Positions 34,036 through 42,711 of a stretch of 64,000 bases of DNA are shown here, in pieces. The stretch is from Brucella pseudogrignonensis. GTDB lineage: Bacteria; Pseudomonadota; Alphaproteobacteria; Rhizobiales; Rhizobiaceae. The position numbers were made by a program, and so were the translations under genes. The stretch spans positions 1-64,000 of the forward strand of contig NZ_JAVLAT010000003.1 of NCBI RefSeq assembly GCF_032190615.1, given 5' to 3'. Under the pieces are notes generated by a model that was not told the DNA's origin, did not search any database, and saw only the letters and a list, made by a program, of their open reading frames with translations. Position 1 is the stretch's first letter. Each line of letters opens with the position of its first letter.

Positions 34036-35964
34036 ATGCAGCGCGGACTTGGACGTGGTAACCACTCTTTAGCTGTAGCGCACGAACAATCACGGTTGCC
34101 CGCACTTGCTGCCGTCGCTGCAGTCGTTGCTATCCTCTATTTTGCTCAGGATGTATTTTTACCCTTAGCCACTGCTGTACTTTTAACCTTCATGCTGGCG
34201 CCGATTGTCTCTTTTCTCAGACGTCTTGGTTTGCCGCGTTTGCCTGCCATCATTTCCAGCGTTACTGGCGGGTTTCTGATTCTTGGATTGTTTGGCGCAA
34301 TTTTGGCATTTCAGGTCAATGAAGTCGGTCAGAACATCGCGACCTATCAATACAATATCATCGAAAAAATTCGTACGCTAAAAGAAACTGGCACCGATAA
34401 TGGTCTGCTTAATCGCCTGAACAGCTTTGCGGAACGTATTGGCGCGGAGATCAGTCAAGACGAGGGAAAAACTGTCGATAAAGCCGTCTCAAGACAGCCC
34501 GAGCGCAAGCCAATTCTCGTAGAAATATTTTCCCAGCGAAATCCAGTTCAAACGCTTGAAACAATCGTAGGGCCGCTTATTGGGCCGCTTGCCACTTTGG
34601 GGCTCGTTATTGTGGTGGTGGTCTTCATGCTTCTCGAGAGAGAAGAATTACGAGATCGCTTTATTCGTCTGGTGGGTCATGGGGATCTTCATCGGACCAC
34701 CTCAGCTTTGCAGGAGGCGGGTACGCGGGTGGGGCGCTATCTGCTCACACAGCTAGTTGTAAATATCAGTTATGGCGTGCCGCTGGGCATTGGGCTTTGG
34801 ATTTTAGGTGTACCGAACGCAATTTTATGGGGCATGCTGGCAATAGTCTTACGATTTGCGCCATATATTGGTCCTGTCATCGCGGCTATAATGCCAATCT
34901 TTCTGGCATTTGCCATAGCACCCGGATGGGATCTACTTTTATGGACCATCGCGCTTTTCGTTTTGATTGAACTCATCAGCAACAATGTAATTGAGCCGTG
35001 GCTCTATGGATCGCGAACTGGCCTCTCACCTTTAGCAATTATTGTTTCTGCAATTTTCTGGACATGGTTATGGGGTCCGATTGGATTGATACTCTCAACG
35101 CCACTGACCGTATGTTTGGTCGTTCTGGGGCGCTATGTTCCGCAGTTTCGCTTTCTTGAAATTCTTTTTGGCTCGGATCCGGTACTCACTCCCGAAGAGA
35201 GGCTATATCAACGACTTTTGGCTGGTGATCCTAATGAGGCCACCGACAACGCGCTTGAATTATTATCTGAACAATTCTTGGTGGAATATTATGGCAACGT
35301 AGCCATTCCAGCGCTGCTTATTGCACAACAGGATCGCATTCGCGGCGTTCTCAGTGACACACAGCTACGACAGATTTCCCAGAGTTCCAGAATGCTGGTC
35401 GCAAATCTCAAACAAATAGCCGATGAAGAAGAGGATAATGAAGAAACTGTCTCTGTTGATGCATTATCAGATACCGAAGATGGCGAAATGTTGCAGATCC
35501 CCTCAGGTGAAAATAAATCGATAATTTGTCTCGGAGGACGTGGTCCTTTTGACGATGTTACGGCTGCAATGCTGGCGCAGGTTTTGTCGGTTCAGGCAGC
35601 GCAAACCAAGGTGATTGATCAGGAGCAAACTCAACCCAGTCAATTGCGCAAGGAAGATATTGCGGGTGCCACTGCGATTGTTCTTTGCGTGCTCGATTTA
35701 GAGTCTGCACGTCGCGCCAAGTTTTCTTTACGGCGTTTGAGACGTCTCAATCCGGGAGCCCGTATCGGACTGGCGTTATGGCAGACAACCACGAACGAGA
35801 CGATATTTGATCGCAAGAAATTGCAGCACGATAGCCACGCTGACTTTCTGACATTCAATCTTCTTGAAGCTGCAATCGAGTGTCTTTCCGATGCCGCGCC
35901 AGGAGTATTTAAAAATCCACGACCAATAATCTTAAGGAAGTTAACCGGTAAACCGAAGGGGTAG
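34036..35964 (+). CDS. AI-2E family transporter with long cytoplasmic C-terminal extension
   Basis: A protein of 642 residues. Residues about 20-375 form the AI-2E/PerM (UPF0118) membrane domain with around eight helices (FLPLATAVLLTFMLAPIVSF, GVPLGIGLWILGVPNAILWG, SNNVIEPWLYGSRTGLSPLA). Named members have been linked to AI-2 export or Na+/H+ exchange, but most are uncharacterised. Here a ~265-residue hydrophilic extension follows, with an acidic segment (ADEEEDNEETVSVDALSD) and a possible alpha/beta domain (IICLGGRGPFDDVTAAMLAQ). Most family members end near 350-380 residues. Flanked by csbD and a convergent phytochrome kinase gene, it may belong to a stress regulon. Confidence 0.85.
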   Translation: MQRGLGRGNHSLAVAHEQSRLPALAAVAAVVAILYFAQDVFLPLATAVLLTFMLAPIVSFLRRLGLPRLPAIISSVTGGFLILGLFGAILAFQVNEVGQNIATYQYNIIEKIRTLKETGTDNGLLNRLNSFAERIGAEISQDEGKTVDKAVSRQPERKPILVEIFSQRNPVQTLETIVGPLIGPLATLGLVIVVVVFMLLEREELRDRFIRLVGHGDLHRTTSALQEAGTRVGRYLLTQLVVNISYGVPLGIGLWILGVPNAILWGMLAIVLRFAPYIGPVIAAIMPIFLAFAIAPGWDLLLWTIALFVLIELISNNVIEPWLYGSRTGLSPLAIIVSAIFWTWLWGPIGLILSTPLTVCLVVLGRYVPQFRFLEILFGSDPVLTPEERLYQRLLAGDPNEATDNALELLSEQFLVEYYGNVAIPALLIAQQDRIRGVLSDTQLRQISQSSRMLVANLKQIADEEEDNEETVSVDALSDTEDGEMLQIPSGENKSIICLGGRGPFDDVTAAMLAQVLSVQAAQTKVIDQEQTQPSQLRKEDIAGATAIVLCVLDLESARRAKFSLRRLRRLNPGARIGLALWQTTTNETIFDRKKLQHDSHADFLTFNLLEAAIECLSDAAPGVFKNPRPIILRKLTGKPKG

Positions 35965-36032
35965 GCTCTATTCATCAAGTTTAAAACTATCAAAGTTAAA
36001 ACCAGCGATTATTGAGAGTGCATCCCTTTCGA

Positions 36033-38579
36033 TCAAATCGGCGCTTTAATCATTGAATTCAACTTCATACTGAGCGACGATATATCGATAGGTTTGCGGA
36101 TAACTTCGATATGCCGGAAGCGTTCAGGAATGGATGACTGATCACTATAACCAGTCATGAAGATGAATGGAATTCCGCGTTCAGAAAGATGCTCTGCGAC
36201 AGTCTCTGATGTAACGGAGCCAAGATTGAAATCCAAAATCGCTATGTGCGGATTAAAAGTCGTAAGTGCAGCCACTGCCTCTTCAGCGTTACTGATAAGT
36301 CTTATGTCCTGCGCACCCATTTCCCGCAGTGTGTCTTCAACGTCCATTGCGATAAGACTCTGGTCTTCAACTACGAGAATGGAAGTGTCATTCAGTTGAG
36401 GTTTTTCTGATATGCACAATGAATCCTCTTTGGTCATTATGAGTTCTTCGGAACTAACGTATGCTGCGGGAATTTGAAATGTTGCGTAGAGCCCCTCGGG
36501 TTTGTGTTCGATATGAACCTTTCCTCGCAAGTCATATTCAAAGGAGCTTCTGATCAGCTTGGTTCCAAAGCCGGTGCTTGTCGGTTGCACAACCACAGGA
36601 CCTTGGCTCTCCTGCCAGATAATCCTGCATTCCCCATTCGCTTCGAGATGCCAGCTGATATCCAGCCGGCCATTGCTCGTGGACAGTGCGCCGTATTTTG
36701 CAGCATTGGTCATCATCTCATGTACAACCAGTGATAGAACACTGTAGGCCCGCTGATCCAAACTGAGTGCCTTACCTTCAAGAGAAACTTTTTCCAAGCC
36801 AGCACTGTCGCGATAAAGATTTGCCTCGCTTTCAATCAGCGTCTTAATCAACCCACTTTTTGTAATGTCGAGAGAGTGATCATGTGCGGCTGCGAGTGCC
36901 CGAAGGCGTCCCTCCAGTGTGCGCGCATAGTCTTCGACATTCTGTGCGCCCATGCCTGTTTGTCTAGCGATAGATTTGACCAGAGAAAGAATGTTTTTAA
37001 CTCGGTGATTTAGCTCGGCATTGAGAATACGGCGGCGCTGTTCTGTCCGAATGCGCTCTTTTTCCGAGATCTCGCTCTGGCGAAGTATGACATCTCGCAA
37101 ATAGGTGGCGATTGCGCGACCGACCGAAAGATCGACGGTTGTCCATGGAGTAGAGCGACCTTTTACTTCCTCGCGCCATGTTTCAAAACTACCGCGTGGT
37201 GTCAGACGCTCTCCGAATGGGGTATTCACGACAGTTTTTACGGGTTCGCCAGCCCACTCAATCAGGTGCGCTTCTTCATTGCGAAATAAAATTAGATACT
37301 CGCCAAAAGTAACCGAAAGCGGAATTGCCAGAATTCCCGCAACCTTACCGGATTGCTCCGGCAGAAACGTCTTTACTTCAGAGGTAGACCATATGTCACC
37401 AGCTGCCTGTTCTCGGGCCTTTTTCAGAAGATGTAGTGTCGAGACTTGATCCAGCGTATCTCCATGCTGAAACCACTTGTCATTCATCCATATCGCAGCA
37501 CCGTGACTGGAAACAAGTTTCGCAAATTCTGGCAACTGTCCAATGAGGTCTTCACGCATCGAACTATTTACGCCAAGTCGAGAAACGATAGTATCCAACT
37601 GTGCTCGCGCATCGGCAGCAGCTTGCAGTGTTGCGCGGCGTTCGCAGGCGGCAATGTGAAGTGAAAAATACTGGCCGAATAATTCAGCACCTATACGCAG
37701 TGGCAGAGGTGTCACTTTGGGGGCGTCATGATGGCATGCGATCAATCCCCAGAGTTTTCCATCCACGACTACGGATATAGAAAGCGAAGCTGCGACACCC
37801 ATATTGTTCAGGTACTGACAATGAATTGGGGAAACACTTCGCAACTGCGCAAACGACATATCAACTGGTTCTTCGCCTAAGCTCAGTGCAGGGGTCAACG
37901 CCACAGGGCTAGATGTCGTATCGGAAATCATTCGAATGGTATTGTTAACATAGAGCCTGCGCGCCTGAACCGGAATATCGCTCGCCGGAAAATGCTGCCC
38001 CATAAAGCTCGTTAATGATGCCGATTTCGCCTCAGCAATAACACGCCCGGCTCCGTTATGAAGAAAGCGATAAACCATCACCCGATCATAACCGAGCATG
38101 GCACGCATGAGACGGGCGGCCGCTGTTGCCGCACGATCAACGCTTTCCTCGCGTCCGAGCCTATGAATGACTGACCGCGTCAGATCCAGCGCTTGTCTTG
38201 CTGTCTGGCCACGATCAGGGCAAGGTTCAAACTCGATAAAAGTCTTACCATTGTGTGAATGAACGATGGCGTCGAACAACGTTGGTCGTCCAGGAAATCG
38301 CAATCCTATCAAGATTGAAGATAGACCTGGGTCTCTCGCTTTGGCGGCAGCATTGCGAAAATCATGCGCATTTTTCTCGCCGATGATCAAAGAAATTTCA
38401 GTGCCAGGGATCAAATCGCCACTGTAGCCCGTTAACGAAACGACATTGGAAGAGGCATACAGCAAGCGCTGGCTTACCGGATCAACAACAAGCATAGCAC
38501 CATGTGTTTGTATTGAGCCCGGAATATGAATAGGTTCGCGGTCGCAATTTGTGAGGTTAACCGGCTCAGATAGGGACAT
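36033..38579 (-). CDS. Bacteriophytochrome HWE-family histidine kinase with C-terminal receiver
   Basis: About 848 residues from the ATG at 38579; a GTG at 38591 is an alternative. The domain order is PAS (chromophore Cys in LTNCDREPIHIPGSIQ), GAF (PASDIP motif in QHFPASDIPVQARR), PHY, HWE-type kinase (NAELNHRVKNILSLVKSI, with the H of HRVKN, and the N-box in VVHEMMTNAAKYGAL), and a C-terminal receiver (ILVVEDQSLIAMD, phospho-Asp in IAILDFNLGS). It should bind biliverdin and signal red/far-red light. HWE kinases feed the PhyR-NepR-EcfG general stress pathway in several alphaproteobacteria. Its neighbours carry EcfG-like promoters, which fits such a role. Confidence 0.92.
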   Translation of the reverse strand: MSLSEPVNLTNCDREPIHIPGSIQTHGAMLVVDPVSQRLLYASSNVVSLTGYSGDLIPGTEISLIIGEKNAHDFRNAAAKARDPGLSSILIGLRFPGRPTLFDAIVHSHNGKTFIEFEPCPDRGQTARQALDLTRSVIHRLGREESVDRAATAAARLMRAMLGYDRVMVYRFLHNGAGRVIAEAKSASLTSFMGQHFPASDIPVQARRLYVNNTIRMISDTTSSPVALTPALSLGEEPVDMSFAQLRSVSPIHCQYLNNMGVAASLSISVVVDGKLWGLIACHHDAPKVTPLPLRIGAELFGQYFSLHIAACERRATLQAAADARAQLDTIVSRLGVNSSMREDLIGQLPEFAKLVSSHGAAIWMNDKWFQHGDTLDQVSTLHLLKKAREQAAGDIWSTSEVKTFLPEQSGKVAGILAIPLSVTFGEYLILFRNEEAHLIEWAGEPVKTVVNTPFGERLTPRGSFETWREEVKGRSTPWTTVDLSVGRAIATYLRDVILRQSEISEKERIRTEQRRRILNAELNHRVKNILSLVKSIARQTGMGAQNVEDYARTLEGRLRALAAAHDHSLDITKSGLIKTLIESEANLYRDSAGLEKVSLEGKALSLDQRAYSVLSLVVHEMMTNAAKYGALSTSNGRLDISWHLEANGECRIIWQESQGPVVVQPTSTGFGTKLIRSSFEYDLRGKVHIEHKPEGLYATFQIPAAYVSSEELIMTKEDSLCISEKPQLNDTSILVVEDQSLIAMDVEDTLREMGAQDIRLISNAEEAVAALTTFNPHIAILDFNLGSVTSETVAEHLSERGIPFIFMTGYSDQSSIPERFRHIEVIRKPIDISSLSMKLNSMIKAPI

Positions 38580-38828
38580 TATGAACGGCACACTTTCTCA
38601 CGAAGTCAAATCAAAAGAGTATTTGTTGAGGGTGTCAATGGTAGCAAGGGCGAGTTTATTTATTTGCAATGCACCACTACGTCTGCAGATTTACTTCTGT
38701 TCATTTGAGGAATCGGTGAAACCAAATTTCCAATCAGCTTCATTCGTTATGTCTAAAAGTAACATAGCAAACGTCAATCGTCTGTCCACTTATGGACAGT
38801 TCCAGAGCGAATAAAGGAAACGTTTTCA

Positions 38829-39554
38829 ATGAGCATTCAATCGATGCAAGATTTCTCAGATAACCTGCTGTTGATGATGCTCAGCGAGGAGGACCGAAAA
38901 AAATTGCTCCCCCATACAATTACCTATGATCTCGAAGCACTTACTATTTTGCATAAAGCCGGCGACGATGTTGTAAATACATGGTTTCCTTGCGGACCCG
39001 CGATGGCCAGTTTTCAAAGATGGGTAGATGAGGACAATAGTGCTGTCGAAATCGCATTAATCGGCAGAGAAGGTGCAATAGGTGGCATCGTTTCAAATGG
39101 TAGCCTTCCAGCCTATGCAACAGCAATAGTCCGTAATGCCGGTCGTTTCTACAGGATTAAAACGTCTGCTCTTGAGCAGGTCAAAATGGAATCGATCACT
39201 TTACGCCACTGGTTTGCGCGATACTCAGATTGCCTGATGGCGCAAGTCTTTCAAACGGCAGCCTGCAACGCAACCCATACAATTACCCAGCGAACGGCAA
39301 AATGGCTGCTGTCTGCATCTGCCAGAACAAATTCAGATCATTTTGAACTCACCCATGATCAGTTATCCGAAATGCTTGGTGTAGGACGAACGTTTGTAAC
39401 AAGGACGATAGGGCAACTCCGCGCAGAAGGGGTAATTTCAACAAAGCGCGGTGTTGTTACCATTGAGGATGAGGCCGCATTGCGTAAAAAGTCATGCAAC
39501 TGCACTACAGCCATAGAAGATCATTATGATGCTGTGATGCATGGAATTTATTAG
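38829..39554 (+). CDS. Crp/Fnr-family transcriptional regulator
   Basis: A protein of 241 residues. The N-terminal cyclic-nucleotide-binding-like barrel (about 20-140; VEIALIGREGAIGGIV) is followed by the long helix and a winged HTH (FELTHDQLSEMLGVGRTFVT, about 172-191). No Fnr-type cysteine cluster is seen at the N-terminus, so oxygen sensing by an Fe-S centre is unlikely. The cNMP-binding Arg is not evident. The C-terminus is Cys-containing (KKSCNCTTAIEDHY). AAAGGAAACG precedes the ATG. It is divergent from the phytochrome gene across 237 bp (38592-38828). The target genes are unknown; stress or photoresponse genes nearby are candidates. Confidence 0.85.
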   Translation: MSIQSMQDFSDNLLLMMLSEEDRKKLLPHTITYDLEALTILHKAGDDVVNTWFPCGPAMASFQRWVDEDNSAVEIALIGREGAIGGIVSNGSLPAYATAIVRNAGRFYRIKTSALEQVKMESITLRHWFARYSDCLMAQVFQTAACNATHTITQRTAKWLLSASARTNSDHFELTHDQLSEMLGVGRTFVTRTIGQLRAEGVISTKRGVVTIEDEAALRKKSCNCTTAIEDHYDAVMHGIY

Positions 39555-39688
39555 GGCCGTTTAAAGAGGTTTAAAACACTTCTCGAAAAAAATGTTCGTT
39601 AAGATAAGAGTTTGAGACGTACTCGCGTCAAGCTGGTGACAATCAAGAAGGGTGGTACAGTTATTCTTCATACAAACGCTCAGCTTAT

Positions 39689-39713
39689 GGAACCGATAAC
39701 ATATTCATGCGTT
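39689..39713 (+). promoter_or_regulatory. EcfG-type promoter for the PepSY-like gene
   Basis: GGAAC (39689-39693), a 16-bp spacer and CGTT (39710-39713) match the EcfG consensus. It lies 44 bp before the ATG at 39757, the same distance as at csbD. Confidence 0.7.
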
Positions 39714-39756
39714 TATTAAATATCCAGACAATAAGTTTGAATATTGGAGAAACATC

Positions 39757-40089
39757 ATGAAAATGAGCACTATAGCGCTATTCAGCGCATGTTTTCTTGC
39801 GCCTTCTGTTGCCTTTGCTCAAACTTCTGCTCCCGATACGGGTTCGACGGCGAAAGAGACGCCCGCGGTTAGTACACCAAGCGACAAGAACCCCGACGCA
39901 CCAGTGAAAGGCGAGAATAGCTTCACTGAGGATCAAGCAAAATCCCGAATTGAAGAAGCCGGATATAGTAGCGTCATGGATCTTAAGCTGGGGGAAGACG
40001 GGATTTGGAATGCCTCTGCAATGAAGGGGGGAGATAAGGTTCAGGTTCAGCTTGATTATCAGGGAAACGTAACCAAGAAGGCAATGTAA
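39757..40089 (+). CDS. Small secreted PepSY-like protein
   Basis: A protein of 110 residues. The signal peptide MKMSTIALFSACFLAPSVAFA is followed by a Pro/Thr/Lys-rich stretch (about 22-52), then a compact ~55-residue domain of PepSY-like character (FTEDQAKSRIEEAGYSSVMD, VQLDYQGNVTKKAM). It is probably periplasmic. The function is unknown; PepSY domains are often found on envelope or peptidase-modulating proteins. TTGGAGAAACATC precedes the ATG. An EcfG-like promoter lies upstream, and the glycine-zipper gene 54 bp downstream may be co-transcribed. Confidence 0.8.
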   Translation: MKMSTIALFSACFLAPSVAFAQTSAPDTGSTAKETPAVSTPSDKNPDAPVKGENSFTEDQAKSRIEEAGYSSVMDLKLGEDGIWNASAMKGGDKVQVQLDYQGNVTKKAM

Positions 40090-40143
40090 GACCCATTTCT
40101 AAGACTCCTTCACCTTTTAAAACTATTTTTATCGGAGTGCAAA

Positions 40144-40722
40144 ATGAAAACTGTTACCGGGCTATTTAATAATTATGATGCTGCGAAAGATGCAGTTAAC
40201 CGCTTAGAATCTGCAGGCTTTCCGTCCAACGATATTTCCATTGTCTCCCATCATCGCGAAGGTGAAAGCAATGCGGGCGCAGGAGCAGGCGTAGGTGCCG
40301 GTATTGGTGCTGCAATCGGCGGAACGGGCGGGTTGTTGGCTGGCCTCGGAATCATGGCGATCCCGGGTGTAGGTCCCGTCGTAGCTGCCGGTTGGCTTGC
40401 CGCTACTCTTGCTGGTGCAGTTGGTGGTGCCGTTGTCGGTGGCGTAGCAGGTGGCCTTATTGGAGCTCTGACAGAGTCGGGTGTTTCCGAGGAGGATGCT
40501 AATGTTTACGCGGAAAGCGTGCGTCGCGGTGGTTCACTGGTGACTGCGCGTGTCCCTGAAGAGAGAGCCGCTGAAGCAGACGCAATTCTTGCAGGCGCAT
40601 CACGTGTCGATGTGGCTGCGCGTCGCGAAGTGTACACTCGCGAAGGCTGGAAGAATTTTGATCCTAACGCCGAACCCTATACGTCAGAAGAAATTGAACG
40701 AGAAAGAAACCGATATCTTTAA
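40144..40722 (+). CDS. General-stress-type protein with a glycine-zipper core
   Basis: A protein of 192 residues. The N-terminal domain resembles YflT-type general stress proteins (MKTVTGLFNNYDAAKDAVNRL, ISIVSHHREGE). A hydrophobic Gly/Ala-rich core (about 44-118) could insert in a membrane (GAGIGAAIGGTGGLLAGLG, GAVGGAVVGGVAGGLIGAL). A C-terminal ferredoxin-like half repeat follows (SLVTARVPEERAAEADAILA). A terminator follows directly. Its likely operon with the EcfG-promoted gene before it suggests general stress control. Its molecular role is unknown. Confidence 0.8.
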   Translation: MKTVTGLFNNYDAAKDAVNRLESAGFPSNDISIVSHHREGESNAGAGAGVGAGIGAAIGGTGGLLAGLGIMAIPGVGPVVAAGWLAATLAGAVGGAVVGGVAGGLIGALTESGVSEEDANVYAESVRRGGSLVTARVPEERAAEADAILAGASRVDVAARREVYTREGWKNFDPNAEPYTSEEIERERNRYL

Positions 40723-40730
40723 TAATTTAA

Positions 40731-40755
40731 AGCGAGCCGTAAGGCTCGCTTTTTT
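40731..40755 (+). terminator. Intrinsic terminator
   Basis: AGCGAGCC / GGCTCGCT stem, 4-base loop and a run of seven T. It ends the PepSY-like/glycine-zipper operon. Confidence 0.92.
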
Positions 40756-40819
40756 CATAAATTTTTTTTGCCTTTGTATATTGTGTCTATGACAAATTAA
40801 CCGATCCAACCCTAGATAG

Positions 40820-41468
40820 AAGTGGCTCGGTTTGTCTGAACAGTTTCTGGCGTTTTGTTAAGTGGATTTCCGCCTCGCTTATGCCGCCACCATCATTGGT
40901 GTCAGCGCGTTGAAGTAGACCTGATCCGGTGTCTGCCGGTCAAGCGATGAATGTGGGCGTCGGCTATTGTAGAAATTTAGATATCTGCCGATGGCATTGC
41001 GGGCCTCGGACACGGTCTTGTAGGCGTGAAGATAAACCTCTTCGTATTTGATTGATCGCCAGAGCCGCTCGACAAAGACATTGTCTCGCCACGAACCCTT
41101 GCCATCCATCGAGATGGCGATCTCTGCCTTTTTCAGCAAGTTAGTGAAGTCGATGGACGTGAACTGTGATCCTTGATCCGTGTTGAATATTTCAGGCTTT
41201 CCATAGCTGACCAGAGCTTCCTCAACCGCTTCGATGCAGAAGTCCGCCTCCATTGTGATCGACAGTCGCCATGACAGAACCCGGCGGCTGAACCAGTCGA
41301 CGACAGCGCACAGATAGACAGAGCCACGTGCCATCGGAATATACGTTATGTCCATTGCCCACACCTGATTGGGTCTGGTGACCGCCAGCTTGCGCAGGAG
41401 ATAGGGATAGATTTTATGCCTTGGCGCTGGCTTCGAGGTGTTTGGGCGACGGTAAATCGCCTCGATGC
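40820..41468 (-). pseudogene. IS3-family orfB, N-terminally truncated by IS6 copy B
   Basis: The coding part runs to 40879 and reads YRRPNTSKPAPRHKIYPYLL, then WAMDITYIPMARGSVY (first D), IFNTDQGSQFTS (second D) and DNVFVERLWRSIKYEE (E). The whole catalytic core is present, but the N-terminal HTH_21 part is cut at 41468, where IS6 copy B begins. The element terminus is near 40820 (TGGCTCGGTTTGTCTGAAC). It is the same IS3 element as the short remnant at 6108. An ATG at 41364 would give 161 residues, but no active enzyme is expected. Confidence 0.85.
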
Positions 41469-42285
41469 GGCGTTGTCACGTTAACTGGGCTACAGTTGCC
41501 TTCCTGACGGTTTGGGCGTAAATTTTGGCGATGCAGACATCAGATATCATCTTCAAGCGTCACCGTTTTCCGCCACAGATCGTTGCTCATGCGGTGTGGC
41601 TTTATCTGCGGTTCAACCTTAGTCTGCGTGAAGTTGAAGAAATGCTGCTTGAGCGTGGAATCGACGTATCATGCGAGACAGTTCGTCGTTGGATCGCCAA
41701 GTTCGGCCCCCAGATCACACGCAACTTGCGGCGGCGTCAGGCGCGCCCCGGCGATATTTGGTATTTGGACGAAGTGGTCGTCAAATGCGCTGGAGAGAAA
41801 TTCTGGCTCTGGCGTGCGGTGGATCAACATGGCTCCGTTCTCGAAGAAATCTTGCAGAAGCGGCGTGATAAAAGGGCGGCAAAGCGACTGCTCGTGGCGT
41901 TAATGAAGCGCTATAGCTTTGCTCCCAAACGGATCATCACCGATAAGCTCCGCTCCTACGGTGCAGCAAAGGCAGAAGTGGCACCCGGCCTTGACCATTG
42001 GTCGCACAAGGGCCTCAATAATCGGGCTGAAAATAGCCATCTGCCGTTTCGAAAACGGGAGCGAACCATGCAAGGTCATCGGTCACCTGGAGCGTTGCAA
42101 CGGTTCGTCTCCATGCACTCAGCGACCCGCAATTGTTTCTCTGTTCCATCTCGTCGCCGAGCCGCACAAACAATTCGCTACCATCGCCTCGAAGCATTCG
42201 ATGCATGGAAAATTGCGGCCAGTGTCGCATGAATATCTACGAGCCCCTGGTCTTTCCGGCCAGAGAAACTTAACGTGACAACACC
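41469..42285 (+). mobile_element. IS6-family insertion sequence, copy B, 817 bp
   Basis: Ends with GGCGTTGTCACGTTAA at 41469 and the complement of GGTGTTGTCACGTTAA at 42270-42285. The flanks do not form an 8-bp duplication. Its transposase is identical in protein sequence to copy C (50412-51228), which lies in inverted orientation, so B and C bracket an 8.1-kb block. Confidence 0.92.
41525..42232 (+). CDS. IS6-family transposase (copy B)
   Basis: A 235-residue DDE transposase, identical to that of copy C. Catalytic residues are in WYLDEVVVK, IITDKLRSYG and NRAENSHLPFRKRER. The frame is intact. The N-terminus MAMQTSDIIFKRHRFPP is preceded by a short leader after the IS end. Confidence 0.93.
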   Translation: MAMQTSDIIFKRHRFPPQIVAHAVWLYLRFNLSLREVEEMLLERGIDVSCETVRRWIAKFGPQITRNLRRRQARPGDIWYLDEVVVKCAGEKFWLWRAVDQHGSVLEEILQKRRDKRAAKRLLVALMKRYSFAPKRIITDKLRSYGAAKAEVAPGLDHWSHKGLNNRAENSHLPFRKRERTMQGHRSPGALQRFVSMHSATRNCFSVPSRRRAAQTIRYHRLEAFDAWKIAASVA

Positions 42286-42418
42286 AACACGGCAGCATCT
42301 GACGGATGCGCTATTCAAATACATAAACGGATTTTACAACATACGCAGAAGGCATTCGACCCTCGGAGGAATATCGCCCGCTCAATTCGAACAAATAACC
42401 GCCGAAACAAGATCATGA
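42286..42418 (+). pseudogene. IS3-family transposase C-terminal fragment
   Basis: The 133-bp stretch reads LTDALFKYINGFYNIRRRHS then LGGISPAQFEQITAETRS and a stop. This is the tail of an IS3 orfB of a different subgroup, cut at its 5' side by IS6 copy B. The bases 42419-42711 that follow contain no recognisable gene. Confidence 0.75.
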
Positions 42419-42711
42419 GGCGGAAATAAAGCGGGACAAGTCCATTACAGTCTTGGTGGTAATGTAATCACCGATGATGGCTAACCTCCGATAACTGAAA
42501 ACCCACGCAGGCACTATATGAAGGCTGGCTTAACAATAAAGCCTCACGGCGAGCTTATTTTAAACACCTGGATGGTATAGGCGCCGAAATTAGCTCCCCT
42601 AGCCTTGGTTTGTTAATTTAGCTATGCGGGCCTCCATGGAATTTGTGACTTCAGTATAAAAGGAAAATCCGACGTTTAATCACGTTGCTCTGGTTCGTAC
42701 CGTGAATCGCA

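Noticed and set aside
36997..37179. Small frames antisense to the phytochrome and other large genes
   Set aside because: These are shadows in other frames, without ribosome binding sites, domains or suitable codon use.
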